Shown here: one piece after another, positions 13,850 to 27,835 of the stretch
How the letters are laid out: each line of letters begins with the position of its first letter
Numbering within the stretch: position 1 is the first letter of the stretch
Assembly (NCBI RefSeq): GCF_021018805.1
Contig: NC_086248.1
Coordinates: forward strand, 99,285,239-99,349,238
Direction: 5' to 3'
DNA: 64,000 nucleotides
Origin: Prinia subflava
Taxonomy: Eukaryota; Chordata; Aves; Passeriformes; Cisticolidae
Translations under genes and position numbers: made by a program
Notes under the pieces: model-generated
What the model was told of the DNA's origin: nothing
The model's database searches: none
What the model saw: only the letters and a program-made list of their open reading frames with translations

Positions 13850-14110
13850 CGTTTTCCGCACATTTCTCAATCTACTCCCCGAGAGGCTTTTGGAGAAGCT
13901 CCTCTGCGTTGTGCTGGGGAGCTGAGGAGGTGATTCCGCTCGGGAGCTGGGTTCTCAGCCCGATGCGAGGGCTGTGCTTTGTCTGGGCAGAGCATTGTGA
14001 GCCCGGCACAGCTGGAGCGCTGCGAGGGACGGACACGCCGGCATCAATGGCTCGGCCTCGCCGTGTCCAGACACTCCTGCCCGGCCTTTCACAGCGGGAA
14101 AACAGCCTCA
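13850..14110. promoter_or_regulatory. Second orphan CpG-rich patch
   Basis: Well over a dozen CpGs occur in roughly 260 bases, against very few in the flanks. No TATA box, recognisable exon or conserved peptide goes with it. The open frame across it (13,834-14,232) is probably a result of the higher GC content. Possible distal enhancer, orphan CpG island, or decayed GC-rich insertion. Confidence 0.3.
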
Positions 14111-15640
14111 GCGATTACATGGATTTTGCAATTCAAAAGCATGTCTGTGCACCTCATCCAATGGCTTTCGAGCCCAGAGGAAGACGCAGGCACACGTTGG
14201 GAATTCGTGCTTTATTCTGTATGGAATCCTAAACTCTCATCTTCCCCCATTCTTGCAGTGCCCATCAGCTCCATTGCAAGGTTAAGGTTTCTTTTTATTT
14301 CCACACTAGCAGATTTGGATATTGATGAAAAGGAAGGATTGTTCTAAAATGCCTTTTTTTCTCCCTGTCTGTATAGGACTAGCTATAGGCAGAGCTGAGA
14401 GATTTTCTGAATGGAGATTTTCATAAGCCTCAGCAGCTTTAAATCCACAAAACTAAAAGTCCTAGACTCCTTGCAATGTCAAAGCACAACACAAAAATTT
14501 ATTTTACACGAGATTAATTTATTACCAATTAATTTAGATCCCTACTCTGAATTATGGAAAAATTAGCACATGTGAGTGCTGCAGGAATTTTGCAAATCTG
14601 CTTAAGACTTCCTGAAAATTGCCGGAACTGATGTGAAGCTGATTTCCAGCCTCTCAAACAACAAGCCTTTGGGAAACTATGAGTTAATCTGTACCCTACT
14701 TTTACTCTTCCCTCTTCTGTTTTGCCTTATGATTGAAAGTATTAATGATCCAAAGTAGCATCACACATGAAACCAACCCCCAAATCTCACAGAACACAAA
14801 TGAACCTCTCCTCACCTGCCACCACCCACCCTGCCCTGCCAGAGCATCACCTGCTACACAATGGCTTAAAACCTCTTCCCTCCAGTGCAGCTGAGCAGAT
14901 TTATATCAGCTGACTGCCCCTCTTTTGTAACTTGCTGTGTGTGGAGGCCTCTGGATTTCAGGGGCTGGAGCCACAGAAGGGTGACAAGCCATTTCCATGT
15001 TTCCTTTTGGTTGTCTCCCCTACTCAAAAAACTGAGAGAGAGGAGGTTTGGTTACTTCTAAAGCAAGTACTGAGCAGCCACAGAGAAAGAGGATGTGCTT
15101 AGCTAATGTCCATGCAGCTTCTGCTGGAGCCTTGTCATGGCTGGGTGGAAAAAACAATGGCAGAGAGGGCTTTGTTATAAGAACAGTTGTGTTTCCTTCT
15201 GCATGTACTGAAAATACCAAAATCTCAAGCCCATGCATATGAAGGATCACAGCTTCCAAAATCTGCCAGTACCTTCCTCCCCTTGCCACAAATGTTGTTG
15301 ATTTGAATTAAGATATGTCCCACTTAATTCATCTTGAATGCCTGGGAAGTTTTTCCTATTTTCTCTCTTGTACCTCTGAAAGAGGGAGGCATGGGTTGGA
15401 GAGTCTTTATAGATCAGCTTGCAATCCTCTCCATCTGTTCAGTAAATAGAAATCATGAAAGGCAAAGCAAAAACCAATGCATTCCGTTGCATGACACTCA
15501 GCACAAGGATGTCTGACTTATAGAGCCTCATTCTTAAAACCACTGTATAGATGAAAGATTTTTTTTTCTTCCTGTGTTATTCTAGTTCATCTTCCTCATA
15601 ATGATTCTCTCCTTCAGTTTCCATTGTGTGGCATATGATG

Positions 15641-15698
15641 TGATTCTTGGGGGTGCCTCGTGCAAGGTCAGGAGCTGGACTATGATTCTGTGATTTTA
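15641..15698 (+). mobile_element. Short CR1 3'-end remnant, sense
   Basis: The pattern TTGGGGGTGCCTCGTGCAAG, then GTCAGGAGCTGGACTATGAT, then TCTGTGATTTTA matches the end of CR1 elements. The normal run between 'ttggactcgatgat' and the terminal octamers is missing, so there is an internal deletion. Only the extreme 3' end was retained, as is usual for CR1. Confidence 0.65.
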
Positions 15699-18600
15699 TG
15701 TATTGCTACTTTAAATTAAAGTGAAGCAATTTTGTACTATAAGATCATAGAAACAGATTTACAGCTGTTATATTTTGCCTTTTCCTCATTTACTCCAGCA
15801 CAGCTATGTACAGTGATAGAGTGGGGTCTGACTTCTTGCATGGTTTTCTTAAAGCATATTACATTATAAAAAATCCATCAAAACAAGTAAGTCTAAACAC
15901 AGCAGCAAATTGTTCATTAAGGGCTTTGGAGATAGGTAGCCTTCAACAACTGTGCTATTAATACAACTTAGAATCACCTTTGAGTAGTTGTGTTGTCAAT
16001 AAAATGCAGAAGGAAAACCAGTTTCCAGTCAACCTTTCATATGCAGAAATACCTGAGCTCAAAATTATGAAACTGTGTGATTTTATATATATAAGTGCCA
16101 GTGGTTTTATCTGAAAGTGCCAGTATTACAGGCTAATAGCAGGATATTAATTATATTCTTACTTGCTAGCTTTAGAAGTATTAATGCTTCTGATGACTTT
16201 TTGTTTTGAGTTGAGGGGGTTCAGTAGCTGTTTTTCAGACAGAAGCACTCTGGTTGGAGTTGATTACTTCAGCACTTAGAACAAATGGTCTCAACATTGC
16301 CCTAATTTTGTGTGCACCTTGTGTTAGAGGAAGATGTTGCTGATCAGCAAGATAATGCAGCCACCATATCAACATGTCTGATCTTGCTTCCCCAGAAAAT
16401 AAGTGGACATTTTTTTCTTCAGTAGTTAGAAGCAGCCCAAATCTCCTGCTTTCCCACATTTCAATATCTTGTTCTGTGTGTGTGTGGGGGAGAGAGAACT
16501 TCCTACCAGGTGATGATTTTTATGCTCTCTTTAGAGTGTCTTAGCCTTCAATTTCTCGTATTTACAGTCACATCTTGTGTATGTGACAATTGCAGCCGTG
16601 ACTTATTCTGTAGAAAGTATGCTGGGGAAGTGTGTAATTTCTGACACTATAAATACGGGGAGAACCATTACCAGATGAAGATCAGCTCCTTGAGGGTTAT
16701 GAGCAACCGCAGAATTTAACAATTTCAGATCCATGGTATTTTGCAATGCTTTTGCCTAGAGACAGTATGAAAGTCTTTTTTCATCTATAAAGATTTTTTA
16801 CTTTGAAGTTATTTGCATTAAGACAGTGAGTGTCAAAAGCTGTGCATAGTAAGCTATGGCTCCACTTATTCCTTTCCTTCTTTTGAGGGGGGTGGTATCT
16901 TTCACCCTGCAGAACAGGGGAGACTCAACACAAGGCAGAACCCAGGGAGAGATGCATAGCCAGAATAACTGTAACTAATACAAATCTTAGCATTTGGCCT
17001 CTGCTGAATAACCCCTTTTCTCAGGCTTCCTAAGCCAGACCTTTCCTGTTGGTGAGCCAGCAGCAGGATTTGGACCCATTGGACCCAACGGAGGGTGTGA
17101 AGAGCAGCGGTACAGGGGGTGACAGCAGCGGGGAACAGCCCCATGTGCCAGCAGCTTCTTGCCTCTGTTCATTTCTGCTCCTCTGGCCAGCTCCCAAATG
17201 GGTCAACCCCAGCACTGGGGTGGATTTCAATAGCACTGTTACCTAGAAACTAAGTCTGTCTCTTCCTTCCACTGCTCACTGACTGAAGTCTCAAGGGTGA
17301 AAGTTTTGCCTGTGTTAAAAAAAAAAAAATACTAAAAGGAAGAGAGAGAGAGAGATGAAGTGATCCAGCTTGGTTAGCATTTCTAGACCACTGATAGTGC
17401 TGTCAACTGGTCTGCAACCTACAAGGGACCCCAAAATCTCCACTCTAGCAAATGTGGACATTGCAAGATACTGATAGCCGATAGTATTTGAGTCAGCATT
17501 TCCCAGTGTGTCCTGCTTGTCCTTTTCCAGTGAAACATATACTGAAATAAGAGACCTAAATGTCTCCTTTCCTGATCTGAAGCAGTGGCAGAATACTGTC
17601 CTTGACTTGCTTCTGTGACAAAATCTGAATGGTGGCTGACAGCCACGACACCAAATTCTATTTGCCTTTTTGTTGTTGTCAACAGTGTTAACTCTTAATG
17701 AGCAGAATAAAGCCTGTTCTGTTCAGCACACACATCCCTCTGCTTCACTGCTGCAGGGTGAGCCATGGTACCTATTGCTGTGAGCAATCCTGGCTATGCT
17801 TCAGCTGTTTTTCAGCTGCAAGTCAGCAGCAAAACGTTTAACAGGATATTTTCTTTCAGACTTAAGGTATTTGCTGCACTTCTTTCATCTTAAAGGCAGA
17901 CTGGGAGCAGTAGTGCCTGTGGTTACTTTGAACAGTGCCATTTATAGGTCATGTCTGGGGGAGGAGGGGTAGCTTTGGTCACAGTCTGCCCTTTGGCAGC
18001 AATCTGATTTTGTAAGGTGGGATAGGGTCACATGAATATTTTCAAGTGGCTGTTTACTACACCCTGTGGTCCACGGTGTGTGTGTGTATAAGACCTTTAG
18101 TTCTAATAACCATGCCAGTTTATCTGTGCATTCTGAACAGCTTGGTATGCTTGGCACAGTTTAACATGGCTTAAGTCTGTCTACAGCTGGTCAGTTGTTC
18201 AGCTTTTCCTTATACTAGAAAATATACAGAAATTCTTTTCCTCTCTGTGCCAGTGCATGGCCTTAACTATCCAGAAATCACCTGAGAAACCTGAACTCAG
18301 AGAAACATGTTTTCATATCTGTGTGCGTGAAATGACAGAGCTTCAGCAGAGACACTTAGCATTTATGGAAATTCCATTATGGTCGATACATATTCTTCTA
18401 ATTGTATGATCAGGAACCTGTGCAAAGTGAAAGTTCCCCATCTGGTTCAGTCAGAGGTGCCTTTTCTCTTTTTTAAGGGGTTTTTTTAACCTTGCTGCTA
18501 TTTAGCTTTCTGTTTATTTTCTCCCAACTGGACTCCAGTTTCCCTCTGCTGTTCTGATCCATGTTGGCTTGTTTCCCATCGTGTATTCCTTGCACTCTTA

Positions 18601-20131
18601 CAAGAGGCTCTGTCCTGCTGGTCTTGCACTGGGTTCTGCCGTGTGCTGACACCAGTGTCTCTGCTCCAGGAGGTCTCCCTTTCCTGACCTGTTCCTTTGC
18701 TCATGCCCTCAGCTGGCCTCAAGCACTGAACTGCCTTAAAATTACATATTGTTTTCATGGGTTCATTTTTCCTTTTTTTTTTTCTGTTGATTCAGTGGAG
18801 CAATGAACAAAGTTAAAGGATGCGGCTCCAGAAGATATTCCTTGATTTCTTAATTCTTGTTAGTTTTAATTTTTTTTCCCTGTGCTTTGGAATTTATGCC
18901 TGACAACAGAATTGAAACAAGTGAAGTGTTATAAATTTTGCTAAGCCCTCACAGCATTTTGAGAGTAGCTCAGGAATCATGAGACTGTTTTTAAGAGATT
19001 AGAGCTCATTTTATTTTGTCTAGGCTTTTAAGAAGTCCTTTGGCTATATTTGGGTCACATTTTCAAGCTTTGTTCTGCAACTGTGAAGGTTATATTTTAT
19101 ATTTTATAAACTTTATATTTTATAATAATATTGGAATTGTAGGGGACATCACTTCAAACAACCAAATACTGCAAGACATATCATTTGAGAGATGCCAGTT
19201 CTTCTGCTCTTCTCCCAAAATGTTTTTTTTAGAGTGACCCCTTCACTGCATTGGAGGTTTCAGGGTTTTATTTATTCAAGCCACTGTTTTTTTGTTTTCA
19301 TCTGTTGCTTTTGAACACAGCACATATGTGCAACCTGGGACAACTGTAAATTTCATGATGGATTGGGAATAAATATTTCCATACTTAGCAAGAACTGTTT
19401 CTTGCATTGACACTTCACCTCCCTTCTCTGGGGCTATAGGATCTTCCCCAAATCCTCTCTGTATGCAGCTGATCCAAATGGTTTGTAATCCTTTTGATGC
19501 AGTTTGGTTCACTCTGAATCAGCAGAGCATTTAGTGTGCTTTTAACCTCTGTCTGCAGCCACACCTGTAGGGGGGCTGCTAATCTAATTTTGATTCACAG
19601 TGGTGGCAACAAACAGGTCACTTATGGAGTTAATGTCAGCTGCTCCACTAATTACTGCAGGAAAGTGATCCCATCATCCCGGATGAAAATGTCCAACTCC
19701 AGCCTGCAAAGCACTTTCAGCACACTAATTCTGTTAATGCTCCATTACTGCTTCATTTGAACTGTGTAGTCCATCTCCCAAAGTGAGGCAGTAAATCCCC
19801 AACCAGTTCCAGAGCTGGGAAAATGTACAGACTAAAATATCACTGATGACATTATTGGGCATTGTTTTCTGTTGGGCTTTCTCTGCTTCTTGAAGTTTAT
19901 CTAGATAGATCTTCCCTGCTAACTTGTAGCTTTAGTAGCCTTCATCCTCCACTTTACCTTGAAGGGAGCTGGATGCCAAAAAATACCCTGTGGACATGGA
20001 TCTGATCTCTCTGCTCCTTAGATACTGAAATATAAAATGAGAATATAAAGCCACACAATTGCAATACCTTAAACATTATTGGGGTCTCAGAAAACCTGTC
20101 TGTGGCAGGTTTATATATATCTATAAACCAG

Positions 20132-20194
<63 letters not shown>

Positions 20195-22687
20195 CTAACC
20201 CTCTCAAACACAGAAGTAAAGAATGCCTTGAAACATCTGGGTGGGTATCCTTGGGCTTGATATCTTGATTCTCTTGGCATGAAAAGCTCCTTAGCAATCT
20301 CAGTCCTTGAGAAATAACCTGGGCACTGTACAAAGGCAAATGTTATAAGATTATCAGAGACAGGATTCTATGCTGTCCTTCACCCAAAGTTCCCACTAAA
20401 AACATAGTTATGTACAAAGGGTCTCATCTTCTTAAGTTTAGAAGGCTTTAATTTTCTTTTTTTTATTTAAGTGGGGATTCTCATGTGGGCATATTTAGAG
20501 ATTCCTCAGATTTCTTCCAATCATCCCCAATCATTCCTCCTAAAGCCCACTGGTGTGTCTCCTTTGAGATATATAAATTGCTTTGGAATTTGTTGTCAAG
20601 CAAAGTGCTTTTGAAGAGCAGAAGAAAATGTGTTGTGCTGGGAGTTGCTGGCTGGCTTGGTTTTGAAAGGAGCTCTAAATGAGGTGTGTTCACAGTGACA
20701 GATCAATAAATATCCCCAGATGCCTGAACTGCCTCTAGGCATTCCCTGTGCATTTCTCAGCTGAACTGCAAAGACTCTTGAAAACTTTCCTGGAAGCTGT
20801 AAGTGAAAGGCAAAGTGAAGGCTGTTGAGCTCCTTGTAGCTCGTGGGATAGACAGGACTGGGTGATGGTGGCTCCTGCAGGCACTATTTGTCTGATACTC
20901 CCTGCATGCCCCAACCCTGGGATCGCTGTTAGTCAAAATTCTCTTGCACTGAGACCTATGGAGTTCATACCTTAACAGTAACTCCAGACTGCTTTTATAT
21001 TTCTGTTCCTCTTGTTTTAAATGTATGAGCTGTATAAAAGTATTATAAATTGTGATATCATGCCTTAACCGTGTTGCACATCCTGCAGTGAGCAGAACCT
21101 AATGCTCAGAGCTCACTAATTCTGTATATAGAAAGAAATGCTTCTTCAGCCCCTTTTAAGTTTGAAAAAACCCCTTATGGTTGTAAATAGAAGTCAAATA
21201 TAAGCAATTGCTGTCTGAGAGGAAGTTTTTTGTCAACACTTAGGAACCAGTGAAGGGAATGGTTATAGATGAGTTTGGAATGCAGCCTTGATGACAGGAG
21301 ATGCTGACACTGTACATTATCCTGCTATGAAGTGGGTTTATTTGTACAGACACAGTTAAAGCACCTCATGTGAGAAGGCGAGTGAGGTCAGAGTAAATCC
21401 TGTGATTTGGTCTGAAGGTGTGAGTACGTCTCGTTTGGCAGTGCTTGACTATATATAACTCAAGGTGTTCACTGTCTCTCAGAGCTCAGACTGTGATTAA
21501 CACAAACATGGAAAACTGCATCTGTTTCCCATAGGGAATGGCCACCCTGACAGGTGCATCTGCATCAGGCCAGCAGGGGACACACCTTCAAAGAGCCACG
21601 CCTGACATGGAGAGCGTGGCGCAAAGCTGTGCCCCTCCTGTGGGACAAGGGCTCGTGCCTTTATTTCCCACTGTTCCCAGGGCTCCTTGGCTCTCTGGCT
21701 GTGCCGGGCTGCCCTGGGCAGATGGCTGATTTCCATAAGGAGGGATGGGCTGTTGTGGCCACTGTGCACACCCCGTAACCAGGCACAGCACAGCTGCAGC
21801 CAAGCACAGGAGAGCCGCGTCCGTCTTCCCACTGACGCCAGGGCTGACCTTTCCTGAGGAAAACTGGTGGTGTCACTTGGAGCAGATGGTGAACAGGAGT
21901 TTGGTGAAACATCTGTGGTGTCATTTTTAAAGTGTCCTGTCAGGCTGTTCGAGGGCTGGGGCTGTGGAACCAGGATATTGCTGTTTCTCCCTATTCCACA
22001 GGTGAGCTGCCACTAAGGGCAGTGTGCACCTGACATGGCATGGAAAATGTGACTGTGCTTCCATGCAAGAAATTGCCAGTGTTCCTTTGTGATGTCCCGA
22101 GCTAGGTGAAATATGGACTGCCATCTTCCAGAGTGTTGGACCTGGCCAAATTATCCAGCAAAAATGTTCAAAGCCCAGTGGTCATGAGGGGTCTGTTGGA
22201 CACACTCAGGCAAGAGGCTGCAAGTGTGGATTACTCGCTGATCATGGGACAGCTGCAAATGGAATTCTGACAAACCCACACTTGTCAGCTCTGCAGCCAT
22301 TCTCAGGAGCCTTTTAAATCCACTATGCCCTATTTAACTTGATATTTAGCAAATTCAGCCTGACTGAAAGACCAGTGTTGGTTCTTCTATTTCATCTCCC
22401 AGAGGCAGGAGGTGAAGATGTCTAAAGAGAAAATAGGCACCACTCTGGGATGGGCTGGGGATCTGGGAATCACTGCTAATGGGGTATGAGCCATTGCTGT
22501 GAAAAACGCTGTATTAACCACCGTGTCACCCATACCTTTCCAAGGACATTTCTGTGCACATCTGAGGTGGGTCCTTGCTGCATCAAGGCTCACAAAAGTA
22601 AGTGGTGGCAAGGGCTGATTTAGGCAGGTAGTGGGATATTTCTCTGCTCCAAAGGGAAGAGGATGGGAGAGATCATGGAAACCGATT
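15699..22687. other. Intergenic DNA, no gene recognised
   Basis: No supported gene, RNA gene or CpG island. It contains an A13 run followed by an (AG)n stretch (17,317-17,353), AT-rich TATTTTA-type repeats near 19,089-19,128, and the long TA microsatellite listed separately. The open frames around 21.5-21.9 kb overlap in several frames on both strands, which is typical of locally GC-rich noncoding DNA. Confidence 0.55.
20132..20194. repeat. (TA)n microsatellite flanked by GTGT and TATG units
   Basis: A short GTGTG lead is followed by about 23 uninterrupted TA dinucleotides and then TATG tetramers. The Tyr-Ile and Ile-Tyr runs in overlapping frames are by-products. A pure array of this length is expected to be polymorphic and can extrude as a cruciform. 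Confidence 0.95.
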
Positions 22688-22838
22688 GTCCAGAGAAGCT
22701 GATGATGCCCTGTCTCTGGCTGGCTGGAGCTCTGAGCAACCTGGGCTAGTGAAAGGTGTTCCTGCCCATCACAGGGGGGGTTGAAACGAGATGTTCTTTA
22801 AGGTCCCTTCCAATCCAAACCATTCTATGACTCTATGA
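22688..22838 (+). mobile_element. CR1 LINE 3' end, sense
   Basis: Typical avian CR1 3' end: GTCCAGAGAAGCTGATGATG, later GCTCTGAGCAACCTGGGCTA, then CTTTAAGGTCCCTTCCAATC, closing with two terminal units ATTCTATGA and CTCTATGA. The 5' side is truncated, as for nearly all CR1 copies. The upstream limit could be some tens of bases further left. Confidence 0.9.
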
Positions 22839-25800
22839 AACTTTGAGCAACAGGAATGACTGAGGAGAGTGTTTCAAAGGGTTATGGGGAAAGGCTAAAA
22901 CCAATGGGAAGTTTTCATCAGTGCAAAGTGTCTCATGTTGCTGGGATAACTAAGCCAGGTGAGAGGAAACAATCTCTGTGCTCAACATCGCTAGATACTG
23001 TGAATCACCAGGGCCAACCTGGACTTAGATTTAGGGTGTTTGTGCTTCTGCTAGTACTTTCTGAGCCTGCACTGATTTCCCAGTTGTGTGATATGGTTTG
23101 TGTGTTGTTTGCACCTGACATAAAGTTCGTGATGTGTTAAGCCTCTTTCAGGCAGCTCAGATGCTTTGGGTTAACACTTCTACCAATAATCTTACATCCT
23201 CCAACATTTCCTGGTAACCTGATAGATTCCTGGAAATCTTGGCTTCCAAAACAAGAGTGCCTCTTCATTTTGTGTGTGGTGAACCTGGCATGCTGGGGAT
23301 GCACGTGAGATGACCAATGCCTTATAGATGTAGGAGGCTTCCCGTACACATGCAGTAGGTGCTGCTTTTTTGGTGCAGATTTTAAGAATTATGCCATAGG
23401 TGGGTGCCTGGAAGAGACCCAATTTCAACTTTAGAGAATACTTTGGGACTGAACTATCTCTATCTGAGGGAAGTGGTGACAGACAGGCTTGTCACCAGCA
23501 AGTGTCCTGACAGGGACAGTGTTGGCAAGGGCAGGTGTTCCTCCCAGCAAACCATGTGAGAGGCTGAAGAGGAGCCAACAAAAAGCATGAGGTAGTTGTT
23601 ATTCCTGTTAGCTGGTTTATTTCTGAGTGTAACCACCCCATGTTTACCTATGATACCTACACAGCACCTCTGTGTGTCTCATTGTGCAACAAAAAAGTGA
23701 CACAGGGACATGGTCCTTTTCCCCTTCCCCTGGGCATAAAGGGAAAGCAAAGGTGGCAAACAGGTCCCAGTCGCCTTAGAGCTATTCCTTCCCCTCAGTG
23801 TCTCCCTGGGACTGGCGGGGCCAAATACACATGTGGCTATAAAAATATGAATGAAAAGAAGTGAAACATGGTGACAGTAACTCAAACCCTGACTTGTGTC
23901 TGTGAAGAGTAGGATAAAGGATGACTGGCTGGTTTGGGTGCAGTACCAGCTCTATGCAGCAGTGGAAAATGGGATTGCTATGGAGCTAGTTCACTGAGTG
24001 AATTGCACATCCCCAGAGGCCTGGATGGATCCCCACAGTGGATAGCATGAGCATCCATGACAGTTTATTCTCTTTGGAATCTCCAAGCATCACTCTCATA
24101 GAGAAAGCACCTTTCTTGCACACTGATGGTGCTTCTGCTGCCTTCTTCAGTGGGGACTGGTTTGGGTCCCCCAAGAAACAGCAACATGTGTCAAGGACTT
24201 TGCCTGTTCCCGAGTTCACACATCCCCAAGCCTGCACCCAAACTGCCGTGTTCCCTTTGCAGTGTCCCTCTGCCCCATATTTGCTTCTCTCTTCTTTGTC
24301 TGGTGCCACTTGGCTTCTCCACAGTCATGGAATGTCTGGCCCTGAAAACACTGAGCCCTACTGGGGCTGTCCCCACTGCTGGGACAGTTAAAACACAGCA
24401 CTGGAACACCCTGCTCAGCAGACAACCTGCTTTTGCCTGTTGTGCTCCTCATCACCGGTTCTGCTGTGCGCCTCTAGGAAAGAGCTGTTTGTGTCTTCAG
24501 CATTAACTGTGGCTGTTAAACACCATCCTTACATTACTCAACTAGCTTGACAAATTCTTGTCCTTAAGATGAATTAGCCACAGCAAGGTCTGCCCGAACA
24601 CAAACCCACCAGCAGCAGGCACTGCTGGAAGCTGCTGCTGCTCCAGCTGATGCAGGTACTCGACTCTACGGGCGATACTTGGCAGTGATCATTTTTGTTA
24701 TCGAATATAAGGCGTCCAGGCTGACTGTTAGGTTTCATCTGATCACAAGGCAGGCTTTTATTAATCCCTTATCATTGCAGTGCTTTTGATTGAAGTCTGT
24801 CTCTCTCTTTCTGTCTCCTCCCCCCTTTTCCTTACAGGACATAAAAGACAATGGAAGGGATAGGGCCAAACTGCTCTTCTGCAGACAAGAAGCCAATTGT
24901 CTAAAAACAACACGTCATTCAAGACCACGGGAGACTGAGGACAGTGGCAGGAGCATGAATATACAAAAGTGCCTACTGTTAAGGCCACAGCTTTAAGTGT
25001 TTAAATTCAAATCACATTTCCATTTGAGGTTCGAATTTATGGCAAGAACATACACACAAGGGTTTCAGTGTTCTAAATAAATCTCATCTGACTTCTCAGG
25101 GTATTCCTCATGGCAGCACATCATAGCTGAGTGCAAGGCAGGCTCGCTTTCCTTGCTGTATGAAGCAAAAATATTGAAGTAGGTTATTTTGGTTTGGTTT
25201 GGGTTTGTGTGCTCTGTGTTTGTAAATAAGGCAGCCTGTCATATCTAGGCTCTGGTTTTCTGATTGTGAGGTTAGTCCTTGGCTGGAAACGTTATTGTTC
25301 TTGGACCTTTGCCTTGAGCTAGAGGGCTCATATGTGTGGAGGAAGAGGAGGAACTGAGCTAAAAATAAAGTGGAACAAAACGCTGCTTATTGCCATGGAG
25401 TAGATAATGTTTTCCTAGATGTCTCGGCAGGCTGTCCTTGCAGGCAGTGTGGACTGGCACAGCCTGCTTTCATCACATGCGAGGTGTGATTATCTGTATC
25501 CCATATCGCCCTCCTCATATTTTGCTCTGTGCTCTATCTAACATTTTGCTCATGCTGGTCACAGCAACAGCAAGAGAAACAGGCTCCACTTTCCATTACA
25601 CATCAAGCAAGGAGCATTTGCATTGCACATGTAAGAGGCAGGTCAAGTTCCTTCCCTCCTTCGTGTCCCTCAGTGTGACCCCTAGTGTCTGCTCCTGCTG
25701 TGTCCCTGAACTGATGGAAGATGTTGAGAGCTGCAGGGACTGCAGCACAAAATACCTGTGTGGTCATGGAACCTGGACCAAAAGCACTCTCTGTCTCCCT

Positions 25801-27494
25801 TTGTGGAGAAGCACTGAAGGCAGGGAAGGAGGGACTTCTGCACCAAGAGCCACAGCACTCTCTGTGACAGGACTTACTTCATGATCTGCTGAGCAGATCT
25901 TAGATTGCTTATGGGAGCAATGAGAATATCCCCAATTCCATCAGATGAGCTGCAAACTAGACATGAGACAATTGCCATTAGTCAGGATTTAGAAAAAAGC
26001 TTCTGTTGGACTGGATATCCCTTCCTTGGCCACTTTCAGGCTTTGAGTATGTGACCCTCACGTACTCAAACTCTCATCTGTGGAACCCTGTTGGTGCTGG
26101 GTGCTTGGCGAAAAGCACAGAACTGACTCAGTGCACAAATTGCCTTGTTCAGTACAGATGCCAGAGAGGCAGGTAAAATATTCAGATGTTCAAATGTTTT
26201 CCATGAAAATCTTCCAGCTGAGGTTATCTTTGACCAGTATATCAACATGCACCACCACCCAGATAAACAGTGACCAAAGAAAGATCACAGAGGCCACATC
26301 ATCCTCTGCCTGCTCAGCCATGCTCCTCTTGCACTGATAAAACATTCCTGCAGCCTTACAAGTTCAAAGAAATGGAAACAGGGTTTCTATCAGCAATGTG
26401 GCTTTAGCCAGATTGTTGTGAACAGTTTATGCACAGTATCACAAGGTGCTCAGTTTCTGAAGTATTGGTACAAGCAGAATATCATTTGAAGTTTGAGTTT
26501 AGTGTCTCAGTACTGAGGCATGGTGCCTTTTTAGACATTTTAGAAACAAATCCATAGTATTATTTCTCTGTGTGAGTAAAACACAGAGCACTGGTGATGC
26601 CTCTGGTGTCCTTCTCCAACACATACTGCCTGTGCTCCGTGGGCGAGTGGCTGTCTCTTGAGGATCAAACCAGGGTATCCACACGGAAAATTCCCAGGTC
26701 TGGCATTTGACTTTGGTTATATTATTAGCACACCCTGTTTCTTCTTTTAGGGCAGCTAATTGAGAAGTTGCAGCAGAGCTGTCTTTTCCTGAATCCCCAA
26801 ACCCACGGAGGTCCCTTTTCCTTTGCAGCAGTAATTGAGAACATGCAGTCAGATTGCCTCTGGGAGTGGTGAGTTATTAAAAATCAGACACTTGAGTACT
26901 AGTTTTGTGAGCTGGAACGACGGTAAAGGGCAGACAGGCAAGTCTCTTGTGCAGAAGCCTCAGGCTGGGCATGACCTGTTGCCAAATGCAGCTGTGTGGT
27001 GCTTCAAGTGTCTTACTCTAAAGTCCTCTTCATGCCTAGGAAATGGACTTGTGCACCCAAACGGGTGGATAATTTTCTTCTTGTGTGGGCAGTTGCTTTA
27101 GTAAAAGATGTAATCTCATCTTACAAACTTTGTCTCATTTAGTAGGAAAAATGCAACTGTAATTTCAGTGTTGTGTGGGTTGTAAAGTGCAGGAATTGTC
27201 CATCTGCATCCCAGTCCTGTATCTCTGCCTTACCTCTCTAGGAAATGGGTGGTGAAAATAAAAGACCCTGAAGCACCTTCTACCATCACTTTTTTCAACA
27301 ATTACAGCATTGTCTTTTTCTCTTCCTAGTACATTTAGTGCATCACAGATTACTAACCTGGAAATCACTTCCCTCTCCTTGGCTTCTGTGCATTTTATCC
27401 ATGCTGATGGAAGTAGGAGAGGGGTGGTCAGATGGAGCTGCCATGTCAGCTCCATCCCTGGAGTCACTGGAAATTCAGGTTGTATAGGTGGTGT
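22839..27494. other. Intergenic DNA, no gene recognised
   Basis: No supported gene. Open frames up to 148 codons (25,438-25,884) do not resemble known proteins. A pyrimidine-rich stretch ending in ACAG at 24,834-24,837 looks like a splice acceptor, but the following frame stops without a convincing exon. No recognised repeats apart from low-complexity DNA. Confidence 0.5.
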
Positions 27495-27835
27495 CATCAT
27501 AGAATTATGGGATGTCCTGAGCTGGAAGGGACCCATAAAGACCACTGAGTCGAACTCTGGCCCTGCACAGAACATCCCCCAAGAGTCACTCCATGTGCCT
27601 GAGGGCATTGTCCAAACACTTCTTGAACTCTGTCAGGCTTGGTGCTGTGACCACTGTCCTGGGGAGCCTGTTCCAGTGCCCCACCACCCTCTGAATGAAG
27701 AACCCTTTCCTGATATCCAACCAAAATCTCCCCTGACACAGTTTCAGACTGTTCCCTCCAGTCCTGCCACTGGTCACCAGAGAGAAGAGATCAGTGTCTG
27801 CCCCTCTGCTACCCCTCATGGGGAAGTTGTGTTTG
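27495..27835 (-). mobile_element. CR1 LINE 3' end, antisense, with ORF2 C-terminus
   Basis: On the minus strand the element ends at 27,495 with CCATAATTCTATGATGA-like sequence, the CR1 tail. The minus frame encodes a decayed CR1 ORF2 C-terminus: a LKLCQGRFWLDIRKGFF block, then RVVGHWNRLP, then PSLTEFKKCLDNALRHM. These match the conserved end of the CR1 reverse-transcriptase protein, just after the catalytic region. The frame is still open for about 84 codons, so this copy is younger than the one near 7 kb, but it is strongly 5'-truncated and cannot be autonomous. The 204-codon plus-strand frame across it is a shadow. Confidence 0.9.

Larger units (their letters stand above)
7326..15640. other. 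Intergenic DNA with two CpG-rich patches
   Basis: No gene could be supported. The longest open frame (7,351-7,911, 186 codons) has no recognisable domain and lies in ordinary noncoding sequence. The segment holds two locally CpG-rich patches (about 7,980-8,280 and 13,850-14,110) and a G-rich hexamer repeat, listed separately. The rest, including 9-13.8 kb, is AT-rich and featureless to my eye. Confidence 0.55.

Noticed and set aside
24790..24996. Possible exon after a pyrimidine-rich ACAG acceptor at 24,837
   Set aside because: The frame carries no recognisable peptide and no good donor before its stop; single acceptor-like sites are common.
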